64,000 nt of DNA from NCBI RefSeq assembly GCF_003390395.1, contig NZ_QUOV01000001.1, forward strand, positions 434,001 to 498,000. Direction: 5' to 3'. How positions within the stretch are numbered: position 1 is the stretch's first letter; the number at the start of each line of letters is the position of its first letter. This document shows positions 1 through 9,037 of this stretch, piece by piece. The notes beneath the pieces were generated by a model. It was not told the DNA's origin, did no database searches, and saw only the letters and a list, made by a program, of their open reading frames with translations. The stretch comes from Thalassotalea euphylliae. GTDB lineage: Bacteria; Pseudomonadota; Gammaproteobacteria; Enterobacterales; Alteromonadaceae. Both the position numbers and the translations under genes were made by a program.

Positions 1-1
1 G

Positions 2-742
2 GCAGAGCAAAACCAGCAAGAACGCCCGTGGTTCTTATGGCTTGCTTACGTGGCACCGCATTCGCCGTTTCATTTACCGCCAGCTGAACTCCACTCGCGC
101 TCACATTTAACTGGCACAGCATCAGATATCCAAAGCAACCGACGGGAATATTATTTGGCTGCTATTGAAGCGATGGACAGTGAAATTGGGCGGCTACTGG
201 CGTCGCTGCCAGAGGACGAGCGAGACAACACCTTAATTATTTATTTAGGGGATAACGGCACGCCAGGCGGTGTGATTGGTACGCGTGTTTTTAGCAGCAG
301 TCACAGTAAAAACTCGCTATACGAAGGTGGGGTTAGGGTGCCGATGCTTGCGGCTGGTTATGGCGTAGAACGTGAAAATCAGCGAGAAGATGCGCTCATT
401 AATAGTACGGATATTTTTGCCACTATCAGTCAGTTTGTTGGCGCTGCGAGTGAGCAGAGCACCGCTAATCAAATCAACAATAGTTATAGCTTTTACGCTT
501 TACTGAGCAGCGCTGAGCAGCCACTGCGCCAATTTAACTACACGGAATTTATTCGCGATAACGCAACGGGCTGGGCAGTGAGAAATCAAGATTACAAACT
601 GCTTGCTTTAGATGGTCAGCCACAAGCCTTATACCAGATAAGCCAAGACATCGATGAAACTGAAAATCTTATTAACGACGACGCTTTGTCGAGTATTGTG
701 GCGGAGCTTAATGCCGAAGGTGTGCGCATTCGCGGTGAGTAA
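2..742 (+). CDS. Sulfatase, C-terminal part (5' end outside window)
   Basis: The reading frame is open from the window edge, so the apparent GTG start at 50 is internal and the gene begins upstream. The visible 246 residues match the C-terminal half of a type I (formylglycine) sulfatase: a VAPHSPFHLP stretch, then LIIYLGDNGTPG, whose Asp-Asn pair supplies Ca ligands, then SKNSLYEGGVRVPML with the conserved Lys of the active site. The catalytic Cys/Ser motif would lie upstream and cannot be seen. Such enzymes hydrolyse sulfate esters, often on algal polysaccharides in marine bacteria; the substrate here is unknown. A perfect hairpin begins at the stop codon. Family call is firm, specificity is not. 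Confidence 0.85.
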   Translation, partial: AEQNQQERPWFLWLAYVAPHSPFHLPPAELHSRSHLTGTASDIQSNRREYYLAAIEAMDSEIGRLLASLPEDERDNTLIIYLGDNGTPGGVIGTRVFSSSHSKNSLYEGGVRVPMLAAGYGVERENQREDALINSTDIFATISQFVGAASEQSTANQINNSYSFYALLSSAEQPLRQFNYTEFIRDNATGWAVRNQDYKLLALDGQPQALYQISQDIDETENLINDDALSSIVAELNAEGVRIRGE

Positions 743-804
743 ATCAAGCAATCCTTGTTTGCTTGATTTGGTTGACAAGAGCAAGACCTGAGCGCTTGCT
801 CTTG
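741..804 (+). terminator. Two consecutive perfect hairpins after the sulfatase gene
   Basis: Hairpin 1 has an 11-bp stem, AAATCAAGCAA (741-751) with TTGCTTGATTT (759-769), and overlaps the TAA stop. Hairpin 2 has a 10-bp stem, CAAGAGCAAG (776-785) with CTTGCTCTTG (795-804). Neither is followed by a long T run, so termination is probable but not certain. Confidence 0.55.
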
Positions 805-941
805 GTTGCCTTACATGGCATTTGGTTTATCTGATTTCTACCTTACGTGATTTTTATCCAGCGCGACTTTTATCCTGCCCGACTTATACACGGCGCTGTT
901 TCCCCAAAAAACTTATAGATACCTTATAGCTATCCACTTTT

Positions 942-960
942 CCTCCATATTTTGTTGTTA
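942..960 (+). promoter_or_regulatory. 19-nt element upstream of a PEP-CTERM gene (copy 1)
   Basis: CCTCCATATTTTGTTGTTA ends 48 nt before the preferred start of the PEP-CTERM gene at 1009. An identical 19-nt copy lies at 2651-2669, before the related gene at 2861, and the flanking TATC...TTTTC is also alike. Seen directly. A role as regulator site or leader element is inference. Confidence 0.5.
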
Positions 961-1008
961 ATTTTAAGCCATCGGTTTTAGTAACAACTTTTTTGCAAGG
1001 AAATGGCG

Positions 1009-1776
1009 ATGACATCTAATACATCTCTAAAGGTGGTAAACAAGAAAGGTAACGCACTCAAACTAAGCTCATTTAGGTTAGCCTCATTTAAATTAGGCTT
1101 AGGCATTATGCTGAGTATTGCTAGTCTAGTTTCGCCAACCAGTTCTGCTGGGCTTATCAGCGACTATTCGCTTGATAGTGACTCCAATATTGTCACCGAC
1201 TCTGGCAATAACCTTGAATGGCTGCAATGGTCAGTTACAGATGGCATGTCTATCGATCAAGCGTTATCAACCTATGCTAATGATGGCTGGCAATTAGCGT
1301 CTGGTGCACAGATGGCTGAATTATTTAATGGATTTGAGCTTAGTTATGGCGAATTTGATTGGCAAGACGGAAAGTCTGAATCATATGAATCAGGTGCCGA
1401 TGGCGATCTGGAAAGCGCTGATGATCGAGAACTAATTCTGATCTCATTGTTTGGTGATACCCTAAATCGAAGTGGTTGGCAGTCTTCCGGTGCTCTATTT
1501 GGTGATGAGAATAGCGATATTTTTGGCTGGGCGTCTATTTATGACGACTGGTATATACCAGAACCTGGCCCTTTTCCTATTCCGTCTCCTTATAACCCCG
1601 GTAGTAGCAGTTTATTCTTTGACAACCGTCCTAATAGTATCGTTCGAAATGGCCTTGGTGTCGCACTTGTTCGCTCGACTGAATCAACCGCAGTTCCTGA
1701 GCCTGCGCCACTAGTGCTCGTTGCATTTGGGTTAATGGCTTTGGTTTGCACGCGCCGTGCAAAACCCTTGTCGTAA
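1009..1776 (+). CDS. PEP-CTERM sorting domain protein
   Basis: Exported protein of about 255 residues. There are two nearby ATGs: 1003 sits only 2 nt after the AAGGAA ribosome site, whereas 1009 (MTSNTSLK) has normal spacing and is preferred. The N-terminus is basic, followed by a hydrophobic segment around residues 25-45 ending near SSAG, consistent with a long signal peptide. The middle has a NLEWLQWSVTDGMSIDQA...GWQLASGAQMAELFNGF pattern that recurs, diverged, in the gene at 2861. The C-terminus has VPEPAP, a hydrophobic helix and a CTRR basic end, the tripartite signal for exosortase sorting. The stop lies 15 nt before the next gene, so the two are probably cotranscribed. Function of the exposed domain is unknown. 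Confidence 0.85.
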   Translation: MTSNTSLKVVNKKGNALKLSSFRLASFKLGLGIMLSIASLVSPTSSAGLISDYSLDSDSNIVTDSGNNLEWLQWSVTDGMSIDQALSTYANDGWQLASGAQMAELFNGFELSYGEFDWQDGKSESYESGADGDLESADDRELILISLFGDTLNRSGWQSSGALFGDENSDIFGWASIYDDWYIPEPGPFPIPSPYNPGSSSLFFDNRPNSIVRNGLGVALVRSTESTAVPEPAPLVLVAFGLMALVCTRRAKPLS

Positions 1777-1791
1777 ACTGAGGGTAAGCGT

Positions 1792-2442
1792 ATGACCAAG
1801 CTTGTTTTTTTATGCGCCTATTTATTGGCATTTGCTGTCAATGCCGGGCTAATGGTTAACACCACTGATTTTATTGATGAGTCAAACCTAACGCATTTTA
1901 ACGGCTTTGAAGGCTTTGGTAATACCTTTAAAAGCGGTAAAAACTATTACGAAGAAGATGGAATTCAAGTGCGCCAAATTTTCGCTCAACCGGGCAATGA
2001 TATTGCACTGGGTTTTAGCTTAGAAGGTGAACGCTCTTGGTATCCCAATGGTGGGGATTATGGCTATACCGAAATTACTATGGCAAGTGGCGCTGAATTT
2101 ACTGCCTTAGAGTTTCTTTTTCTTGGCCCCAACTTAAATAATCTGGCGGTGCATTACAGCCTTTGGAATGACGGTCAAGTCGTATTTGAAGGTGCGCTCG
2201 ACATTGGCAAAAAAGAGCGAGGTGTGTTGGGCTTTGAAGGTGGCGGCTTTGATCAATTATTTGTCCGCTCAGGTCATCGCGCTGCCTCTATTTTTGATCG
2301 CTCAAGCAATGGCTTAAACATTGATAGTATTCAAGTGATAAGTGCGACACCAACACCAGTACCTGAGCCTAGTTCTATTGCGGTTTTTGTGCTCGCGTTA
2401 GCGGCGTTAAGGTTGTGGAAAGTAAATTCTGTTCATCAATAG
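1792..2442 (+). CDS. PEP-CTERM sorting domain protein
   Basis: 216 residues with an N-terminal signal peptide (hydrophobic residues 3-15, cleavage likely after VNA). The body is rich in beta-type sequence with many Gly and aromatic residues, as in carbohydrate-binding-like beta-sandwich domains of this class, but no named domain was recognised. The C-terminus carries TPVPEPSS, a hydrophobic helix and a short basic end (RLWKVN), the PEP-CTERM exosortase signal. AGGG at 1781-1784 is a well-placed ribosome site 7 nt before ATG. It follows the gene at 1009 by 15 nt and is probably in its operon. Its sequence is unrelated to the two other PEP-CTERM proteins nearby. Confidence 0.82.
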   Translation: MTKLVFLCAYLLAFAVNAGLMVNTTDFIDESNLTHFNGFEGFGNTFKSGKNYYEEDGIQVRQIFAQPGNDIALGFSLEGERSWYPNGGDYGYTEITMASGAEFTALEFLFLGPNLNNLAVHYSLWNDGQVVFEGALDIGKKERGVLGFEGGGFDQLFVRSGHRAASIFDRSSNGLNIDSIQVISATPTPVPEPSSIAVFVLALAALRLWKVNSVHQ

Positions 2443-2860
2443 GTTACCAAGCCTTTAAGCCGCTAAACCTTTTGGTTTAGCCACTAAGAGCAAATCTCTA
2501 AATCATAGGTCTAGTAGCTACTTTACCTGTTAGCTATTAGGCCAGAGTTAAGCTAATGGCTGAGCCATTAAGGCACCGCCATTCCCTCTTATAAACATTT
2601 CTTCTCGAAAGCATTTTTAGACTTAAATCAGTGAGTTTATCTCCATTTTCCCTCCATATTTTGTTGTTAGCCTGTATTTGTCAGATTAGGTCTGCGCCGC
2701 AATCATTGCATAGCTAGTCACTCGCCACTTTATCGCTTGCAGTACTAGTCGATTGGACCGCTAGCCAAAAAGCAGGAAGTGATTAGGCGCTTTTGATCTG
2801 ACTATTGGATGCAGTTGTTTGGTGTAGTTATTATATGTGGTTAGTAAATAAGGAATTTTT
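2443..2860. other. Intergenic region between PEP-CTERM genes
   Basis: No gene seen on either strand. It holds a hairpin GCTAAACC/GGTTTAGC (2462-2481, 4-nt loop) shortly after the upstream stop, a second small inverted repeat TAATGGC/GCCATTA near 2556-2572, and copy 2 of the 19-nt element. About 190 nt lie between that element and the next start. Confidence 0.5.
2651..2669 (+). promoter_or_regulatory. 19-nt element upstream of a PEP-CTERM gene (copy 2)
   Basis: Identical to 942-960 (CCTCCATATTTTGTTGTTA) and in the same orientation relative to its gene. The distance to the start codon (about 190 nt) is larger than for copy 1 (48 nt), so a site acting on transcription is more plausible than a ribosome-proximal one. 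Confidence 0.5.
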
Positions 2861-3652
2861 ATGAATTTTTTGAAGTCAGTAGCATTAGTCGGTACGATTT
2901 TTCTCGCTGGTCTATCAGTCAGCTCACAAGCGGCGATGATAGGCGTTGACAATAATTTTGAAGACAACGGCTTAACCGTTCTTGAATATCGAAGTGATGG
3001 CAGTATTTGGGAGTGGTTAGATCTGTCTGTTACCAATGGTATTTCCTATAACAGCCTTGTCGCCGACTTGAACGATGATGGACGATTAAACAATTCTTCT
3101 AGTTTGTTGACCACAAATAGTGGAGCGTTGAATGACGTGCTAAGTCTCTCGCCAGACTTAAGTAGTGGTTGGTCAACAGTGGCCAGTTCAGAACTTGCGG
3201 GCTTATTTGGAACGTTTTTTGGTCTCACTTTAGCTGGTGATGAGCAAGTAACGATAGGAAATGGCGCAAGCGATCTCACTGAGCAGTTTATTCTTGCCTT
3301 TGGTGACACTGTGCATGAGGCATCGGAAGATAGCGGTGCCACTATTAATGACGTAAACCCAAATTTGCCCAATATAGGTGAAACGCGCGGATATACAAAT
3401 AATGCCGTGGGTAATCGTGGCAGATTTAGATCTCCTTTTGTATTGGATGGACAAACTAGTTTTCAGTTCAGCGATAACGTTACCGATATTCTCTCATTTA
3501 ATGCGACCAATACTGCGCAATTTGCTAATGCCACAGTAGGGACATGGTTAGTTCGTGAAGTGGCAACGATCCCGACACCAAGCATGTTGAGCCTCTTTGC
3601 ACTGGCGCTGGCAGGGCTATTTATTCGACGTAAAAAAGGTGTTCGCCATTAA
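2861..3652 (+). CDS. PEP-CTERM-like sorting domain protein (PTP variant)
   Basis: 263 residues. The signal peptide is clear (MNFLKSVALVGTIFLAGLS, cleavage likely after SQA). The region IWEWLDLSVTNGISYNSLV...GWSTVASSELAGLFGTFFGL parallels the WLQWSVTDGMSIDQA...AELFNGF region of the gene at 1009, so the two are paralogous. The C-terminus has a hydrophobic helix and a strong basic end (RRKKGVRH), but the sorting motif reads IPTPSM, with Thr in place of the usual Glu of Pro-Glu-Pro. Such variants occur in the family; whether this one is processed is unknown. AAGGA lies 6-10 nt before ATG. Confidence 0.78.
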   Translation: MNFLKSVALVGTIFLAGLSVSSQAAMIGVDNNFEDNGLTVLEYRSDGSIWEWLDLSVTNGISYNSLVADLNDDGRLNNSSSLLTTNSGALNDVLSLSPDLSSGWSTVASSELAGLFGTFFGLTLAGDEQVTIGNGASDLTEQFILAFGDTVHEASEDSGATINDVNPNLPNIGETRGYTNNAVGNRGRFRSPFVLDGQTSFQFSDNVTDILSFNATNTAQFANATVGTWLVREVATIPTPSMLSLFALALAGLFIRRKKGVRH

Positions 3653-3694
3653 AAATGCATTTGCCGACAAACATGCATTCGCTGTAATAAACGT

Positions 3695-5725
3695 TTAAAC
3701 AGTCGATTTTCGTTTGCGATGTGATGTTTTTCGGCGCTTTTTATACGCTGGCTTTTGTGGACTTTTCAGCCCTTGCAATGAGCTGGGTAAATGCTGGCTA
3801 AGCAAATTAATTAAGCCGTGCAATGAACCTTCTATGGGCTGCATAAATTGCCCATAGCTACAGGCTTTATCGGCAATCTGGTTAAGGGATAATTCCCAGC
3901 GTGCGGTCATATCAGGCTGAGTACAATCGTTAGGTAAGGCATCAATTAAGCCTTTTCCTGCATCGGTTGCATGAATTTGTTTGCCTTGGCGCTGTAAAAA
4001 GCCCCGTTTAAATAGCAGGTCGATAATTCCTGCGCGGGTTGCTTCAGTGCCCAGACCGTCGGTTTCTTTTAAAATGGCTTTAAGCGATTTGTCGGTGACA
4101 AAGCGGGCAATCCCTGTCATGGCAGCAAGCAAAGATGCATCGGTAAAATGCTTTGGTGGCTCGGTTTGTTTTTCCCGTAAATGCCCCTGTTGGCAAAATA
4201 AGGTTTGCCCTTGAGTTAAGTTTGCGAGGGCAGGGTTGTTATTTTGCTGTTCACCGTCATCTGCTTTGTTACTGTTAGATTTAGCTTGCTCTGCTTTCGT
4301 GCTTCCTCCTTTGCTATTTGGGGAGGGAGTAAACAGCGATTTCCAACCTAGTTGTGACACTATATTAGTGCTAGCAGTAAATAACCCGCCGGCAATTGAA
4401 AAACTCGCTTTAATCTGCTGATAGCAATAAGCAGGAAAAAACTGCGCCGCATATTGGCGGCAAATCAGTTGATAAACATTTTTCTCAAAGTTGTTTAAAT
4501 TAAGCTTAGCTGGCGATTTGGTGGTAGGGATAATCGCGTGATGAGCGCCAACTTTGCTGTCTTGCCAAGCGCGGCTTTTGCGCTTGGGATCGGCATCGCT
4601 TAACTGCTTTGCCAGCGGCAGTTGGCTGTCTTTTAGCATGGCAAGTATTTGCGGTGCTTGGCTAAAATGCTCAGTGGGTAAATAACGGCAATCTGATCTT
4701 GGGTAAGTGATCAGCTTGTGTTTTTCATACAGTGCCTGACAAACGTCTAACACCAATTTAGCATTCATGGCATAGCGCTTTGCCGCATCAATTTGCAGGG
4801 CCGATAAATTATACGGCAGTGGTGCGTTTTGTTGTTTGTCTTGCTTTGTCAGCTCAGTGACTTTCGCTGGTTGCTGGTGAATGCGGCTCACCACATTTTC
4901 AGCCAGCGCTTTTACTACTACTCGCCCGTCTTCATCTTGGTATGGTTGGCAGGCTTCACTTGGTTGCCATTTGGCCATGATATTTGGCGCAGATGTGGCT
5001 TGGCTATCAGTGTTCTGGTTAGGCGTGCTCTGGTTGAGTGATAATTCGGCTTCCACTTCATAAAAAGGCTTACTAACAAAGTTGGCAATTTCGCGATCGC
5101 GATTGACCACTAGCCCCAACACGGGGGTTTGTACTCTGCCGACCGACAATACCCCTTGATAGCCCGCTTTGCCTCCTTGAATCGTCAGTGCTCGGGTCAG
5201 GTTAATGCCATAAAGCCAATCGGCGCGGCTGCGGGCTAACGCCGAAACAGAAAGCGGCATATAGGCTTGATTAGATTTCAATTGGCTAAGGGCTTTTTTC
5301 ACTGCGGCTGGGTTTAAGTCGCTAATTAATAGGCGTTTCACCGCTGAGGTTTTTGTTTTAGAAAGCTTTAAATAGTTAAGTACTTCATCGACCAACAACT
5401 GGCCTTCACGATCAGGGTCGCCCGCGTGAATAACTTCATTTGCTTTTTTCAGCCAATTACGGATTACGGTAAGTTGGCTTTTGGTTTTGTACTTAGGTTT
5501 TAACTGCCAACTCTCTGGAATGATCGGCAAGTGTTCAAGCTGCCATTTCTTATAGTGCTCACCATAAGCTTCAGGCTCAGCTTGTTCCAAAATATGACCA
5601 ATGCACCAAGTGACAATATCGCCGTTGCCTACTTGAATATAACCTTGCTGTTTCTTATGCGGTTTGGGGAGCACATCTGCGATGGCTCGTCCTAGGCTAG
5701 GTTTTTCGGCGATATACAGCTTCAT
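3695..5725 (-). CDS. topB: DNA topoisomerase III (type IA)
   Basis: 676 residues, close to the family length. It relaxes negatively supercoiled DNA and decatenates single-stranded regions through a 5'-phosphotyrosine intermediate. Visible: Toprim start MKLYIAEKPS with the catalytic Glu7 and Lys8, the metal site HAGDPDREGQ (residues 100-109), SVGRVQTPVLG (about 194-204), and the active-site Tyr341 in LITYPRSD. The motif DGLGTEATRAGII is near the C-terminal end. Two low-complexity Asn/Gln/Ser-rich inserts (about 232-248 and 475-500) and a very basic tail (KKRRKTSHRKRK) differ from the core. It stands alone, convergent with the PEP-CTERM gene. Confidence 0.95.
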   Translation of the reverse strand: MKLYIAEKPSLGRAIADVLPKPHKKQQGYIQVGNGDIVTWCIGHILEQAEPEAYGEHYKKWQLEHLPIIPESWQLKPKYKTKSQLTVIRNWLKKANEVIHAGDPDREGQLLVDEVLNYLKLSKTKTSAVKRLLISDLNPAAVKKALSQLKSNQAYMPLSVSALARSRADWLYGINLTRALTIQGGKAGYQGVLSVGRVQTPVLGLVVNRDREIANFVSKPFYEVEAELSLNQSTPNQNTDSQATSAPNIMAKWQPSEACQPYQDEDGRVVVKALAENVVSRIHQQPAKVTELTKQDKQQNAPLPYNLSALQIDAAKRYAMNAKLVLDVCQALYEKHKLITYPRSDCRYLPTEHFSQAPQILAMLKDSQLPLAKQLSDADPKRKSRAWQDSKVGAHHAIIPTTKSPAKLNLNNFEKNVYQLICRQYAAQFFPAYCYQQIKASFSIAGGLFTASTNIVSQLGWKSLFTPSPNSKGGSTKAEQAKSNSNKADDGEQQNNNPALANLTQGQTLFCQQGHLREKQTEPPKHFTDASLLAAMTGIARFVTDKSLKAILKETDGLGTEATRAGIIDLLFKRGFLQRQGKQIHATDAGKGLIDALPNDCTQPDMTARWELSLNQIADKACSYGQFMQPIEGSLHGLINLLSQHLPSSLQGLKSPQKPAYKKRRKTSHRKRKSTV

Positions 5726-5937
5726 TAAGTGAAATTAAATAAGTGCTAACAGAGTGATAAAGCGAGTGTAACTTGATACTGGTTAAATATCCAGTTACCA
5801 AGGCGCTAGCAAGAATAGTTATCGGTAATCAATAAGCTATTAATAGTAAAGTAATAAATTATGAGCTGCAGTGTAATAAATTTTTGTGTTCGCTGACTGA
5901 TAGGGAATACTTATAAAAATTATTCAAGGATGAAGCG

Positions 5938-7014
5938 ATGCGAACCCCTGTTAGAAAAAGACTGCAATTCTTATTGACAGCCATAGTGGTGTTTACCGCA
6001 GGCTTTCAGTTATTGCCAGAGCAGTTAGCATTCAGCTCAACATTAACTATTGAAAACCTAGTCGCCATGTCGCCGCTATTACTGGCGGTATTTGGTTATT
6101 TTATTTTTTTACCCGTGCTTTATTGGTTTTGGGTGATTAAGGCGGGTCAACAAAAACCATGGAAAATGTTTCTGATCTTTTCATTAAGCGCACTGTGCGC
6201 CCGCTACAGTTTTCCCAGCAATATTGCTGAATATTTTGAGTTTATTACCTATTTGCGCTATCCGATTATCGGTGTCTTGCTGATTATCGAATTGTATTTG
6301 ATGGTGACCATAGTAAAAGGCTTATGGCGAGCGAGAAAACTAAGTGGCGATCCGCGCGTTCATGCGTTTAATCAGTACCAAGATGATGACAAGAAGCTAA
6401 CGCTGGCTGTGCCATTTGCATGGGAGCCAGCTAGTTGGTACTACGCTATTCCAAAATTCTCACGTAACCACGCAAAGGCGCTGGCGCAGTTACAGGTAAA
6501 CTCGACGCAGCGTTGGCATTGGCTGTTATTGCTCACAGGCTGTGTCGTGCTTGGCACAAGCTGTTATTGGTTATTGGCAGGCTGGAGCGAGCTTGTGGCT
6601 ATTATTGTTGCTAGTTTTTTCTTCTATAGCGTTATTTTTAGTACGGCAAATCATCGTATCGCAAGGCATTATTCTGTTTACTTGTTAGGAGACAAACTAG
6701 TGGTTAATGCTGCCTTTTGGAGCTTTATTGCAATCGACACTAAAGCGATTGCAGAGGTTAATTTAGGGGATTTTCAGCAAACAGGCAATAAAGAGCAATT
6801 ATTGCTCGGTAAAGCGAAGGCTAAAGGTAGCGATAAGAGTAAAGCTGCCAATATTGAACTGGTGTTTAGCGAGCCACAAACTTATATGGCAATGATGGGA
6901 CAAATGCCAGAGCCCGTTAACAAACTTTGGCTTGCTGTCGATAAACCAGAACAACTAAAACAGCAATTGTCTGAAGCCTTGGTAGCGCCAATACACTTAG
7001 CAACTGCGAGCTAA
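5938..7014 (+). CDS. Integral membrane protein of unknown function
   Basis: 358 residues, not recognised. Hydrophobic segments suggest about six transmembrane helices: near residues 10-30, 42-68, 75-92 and 103-125, then after a soluble linker two more near 195-235. The last 120 residues look soluble and mixed alpha/beta. A Lys-rich stretch (GKAKAKGSDKSKAA) occurs near 285-300. An AAGGATGAAGCG ribosome region precedes the ATG. The gene is isolated and convergent with the diguanylate cyclase gene, and a GAGTATT/AATACTC hairpin (7056-7077) lies between them. Confidence 0.7.
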   Translation: MRTPVRKRLQFLLTAIVVFTAGFQLLPEQLAFSSTLTIENLVAMSPLLLAVFGYFIFLPVLYWFWVIKAGQQKPWKMFLIFSLSALCARYSFPSNIAEYFEFITYLRYPIIGVLLIIELYLMVTIVKGLWRARKLSGDPRVHAFNQYQDDDKKLTLAVPFAWEPASWYYAIPKFSRNHAKALAQLQVNSTQRWHWLLLLTGCVVLGTSCYWLLAGWSELVAIIVASFFFYSVIFSTANHRIARHYSVYLLGDKLVVNAAFWSFIAIDTKAIAEVNLGDFQQTGNKEQLLLGKAKAKGSDKSKAANIELVFSEPQTYMAMMGQMPEPVNKLWLAVDKPEQLKQQLSEALVAPIHLATAS

Positions 7015-7106
7015 CCCATATGATGCTAGCGCATTAATGCAGTGCTTAGCTGTTCGAGTATTGGGATTAAAATACTCACTTAAAAACGTTAATTTAAAAT
7101 CGTAGC

Positions 7107-8510
7107 TTAAAAAAGTGCACTAACTTGCACTTGGTCGCGGCCCAAACGTTTTGCTTGATATAGTGCTTTGTCAGCACGTTCAAATAATGGTGACCAAGTT
7201 TTATCTGTGCTCGATAGGGAAGCGGTACCAACACTAACCGTGATGTTTATTTGCTGTTGATCATTAATCACAAACGGGTGCTTAGCGCACTCTTCGACAA
7301 TACGTTCGGCGATAGTTAACGCTGCATCTGTGTTGGTAAATGGCGCAATAATGGCAAATTCTTCACCGCCAACTCGGGCAAAGGTGTCTTCCTCGCGCAC
7401 AAATTGTTTAATTAACAGGGTTAGTTGCATTAACACCTTATCGCCCACATCGTGACCATAGTTGTCATTCACTGCTTTAAAGTGGTCAATGTCGAAGAGG
7501 ATCAAGGATAAACGTTGCTGATGACGAACCGCCTTATTGTGCTCTTCCAGCATCATATTGTTAAAGTGACGCTTATTGAAAATTTTGGTCAAAGGGTCTG
7601 ATAGGGCCAAAGCGTGTAGCTTTTGGTTTTCTTCAAGTTGGTGCTGCAGCGATTGAATTAGGGCTTCTTTTTCCGAAATATCACGTATGGTCGCAAGTGC
7701 GATTTTCCCTGCTCTGGTCGGAATTAGGTTAAGCGTTACTTCAATGGTTAGTGGGCGGCCAGCATAATCGAGAATGGCCAGTGATTTTTTAAAAAGGCTG
7801 TCTCCGGTATAGCAAGGATCGAAATACTGTCTGAATGCTTGCTGGTATTTTTCCAGTTTAGCAAGTGGCACTAAACTAAAAACACTTAGCTGTTCTAGTT
7901 TGTTGCGAGGGCAGGCAAATAATTCTTCGGCTTGCTGGTTAGCTTTAATAATATTGCCACGGACATCCAGCTTTAAGTTAGCGTCTGGTGCCATTTCAAA
8001 TAGTCGCTCACTTTCTTCCAGTGCCAATTTAACTGACGCATAGGCATGATCGATTTTCTTAAGGCTTGTTCGGTAACGCGCTTCACTTTCTTTTAGTGCG
8101 GTAATATTGCTGTGGACACCAAGCATGCGATAGGGTTGGTTGTTGCTATTGCGAATGACGATGCCGCGACAGCGAATCCAAACGGTGGAACCATCTTTGT
8201 GACGATAGCGAACTTCTTGGTCGTAAGGATGGTTTGGATCATCGCAGTGCTTTTGAAAGTTTTCCAGTGCTAACTGCAAATCATCTTGGTTGATAATATC
8301 TTGCCACTCTGAAGCGCGGTGTGATTTTTTTGTCGGATCATAGCCAAGCTCAGTCCAAAATCGATCGCTCATCCATTCATTTTCGGGCTGCTCTAGATCC
8401 CAATACCACATGCCATCAGTGGCGCCAGATTGTAAAAATTCAAAAATCTTCGCATCTTCTTTTATTAGAGAATACAGTTCCTTTTTTAAATAATTTTCAC
8501 TTCTGGGCAT
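7107..8510 (-). CDS. Diguanylate cyclase with two PAS domains
   Basis: 467 residues, predicted cytoplasmic: no signal peptide or transmembrane helix. PAS domain 1 covers about residues 22-140 (the GMWYWDLE start and the RYRHKDGSTVWIRCRG end are typical of PAS_3 plus PAC), and PAS domain 2 about 168-280. A short coiled coil (281-302) leads to a GGDEF domain. The catalytic motif is GGEEF at 381-385 and is intact, so synthesis of c-di-GMP from two GTP is expected. RxxD at 372-375, five residues before it, is the inhibitory I-site. Asp340 in LILFDIDHFK is the metal ligand. No EAL domain is present. The signal sensed is unknown. Confidence 0.92.
   Translation of the reverse strand: MPRSENYLKKELYSLIKEDAKIFEFLQSGATDGMWYWDLEQPENEWMSDRFWTELGYDPTKKSHRASEWQDIINQDDLQLALENFQKHCDDPNHPYDQEVRYRHKDGSTVWIRCRGIVIRNSNNQPYRMLGVHSNITALKESEARYRTSLKKIDHAYASVKLALEESERLFEMAPDANLKLDVRGNIIKANQQAEELFACPRNKLEQLSVFSLVPLAKLEKYQQAFRQYFDPCYTGDSLFKKSLAILDYAGRPLTIEVTLNLIPTRAGKIALATIRDISEKEALIQSLQHQLEENQKLHALALSDPLTKIFNKRHFNNMMLEEHNKAVRHQQRLSLILFDIDHFKAVNDNYGHDVGDKVLMQLTLLIKQFVREEDTFARVGGEEFAIIAPFTNTDAALTIAERIVEECAKHPFVINDQQQINITVSVGTASLSSTDKTWSPLFERADKALYQAKRLGRDQVQVSALF
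7109..7132 (-). terminator. Intrinsic terminator overlapping the diguanylate cyclase stop codon
   Basis: On the minus strand AAGTGCA, a 6-nt loop, TGCACTT and then a run of Ts form a hairpin plus U-tract. The hairpin uses the last codons of the gene. Confidence 0.55.
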
Positions 8511-8689
8511 CGAGGTAACAAGCTATTAACAAAAAATTGCGCGGATTTTAACGAATTGCTTAACGCTTAACCAATGATAAATTGTAATTAATCGATATCG
8601 AGTTGGTATTAAAGTTAGTTCGCCTCACCTAAATGCGCGTACGGTATAAGTTATCGCCAGTTATGCTTGCTTTTTTAGCGCCAGCCTTG

Positions 8690-8905
8690 ATAATTGCCGC
8701 TCAAGGTAAGTGCTTGGGAATGGGGTGAAAATCCTCAACTGTACCCGCAACTGTAAACAGAGCAGCCTATTTGCCAAAAAATCGTTCATTTTGAGCGGCT
8801 AGAACTGGTAAACCACTGAGTGTTGAAGTGCTAATGCGATGAGCTAGCGAACAAACTTGGGAAGGTGTAGGTCGAGATGCTGTTAGTCAGGATACCGGTA
8901 TTTAC
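8690..8905 (+). promoter_or_regulatory. Cobalamin riboswitch upstream of the btuD-led operon
   Basis: The conserved core is readable: GGGAATGGGGTGAAAATCC, then the B12 box-like ACCCGCAACTGTAAA at about 8743-8757. A CCACTGAGTG segment near 8813 follows, then GGGAAGGTG with GAGATGCTGTTAGTCAGGATACC at the 3' side. GGTA at the start and TACC at the end can close the element. Cobalamin riboswitches repress uptake genes when B12 is plentiful. The first gene begins about 130 nt downstream, leaving room for an expression platform, but no clear U-tract terminator is seen there. Boundaries are approximate. Confidence 0.9.
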
Positions 8906-9037
8906 CACTTCATATTAACAAGTCGAGCGGGTTACTCGGGCATTGTCATTTCGGTCTAACTGGCCGGGCTTTGCTGTGCAACTGCGCCGACATTTGGCGG
9001 CTATCGTAACGATAGCTTGTTGATACTGGCTAAGGCT

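Noticed and set aside
2761..3036. A 91-codon minus-strand frame covering the start of the PEP-CTERM gene
   Set aside because: It lies opposite the signal-peptide region of the gene at 2861, with no family resemblance; a shadow frame.
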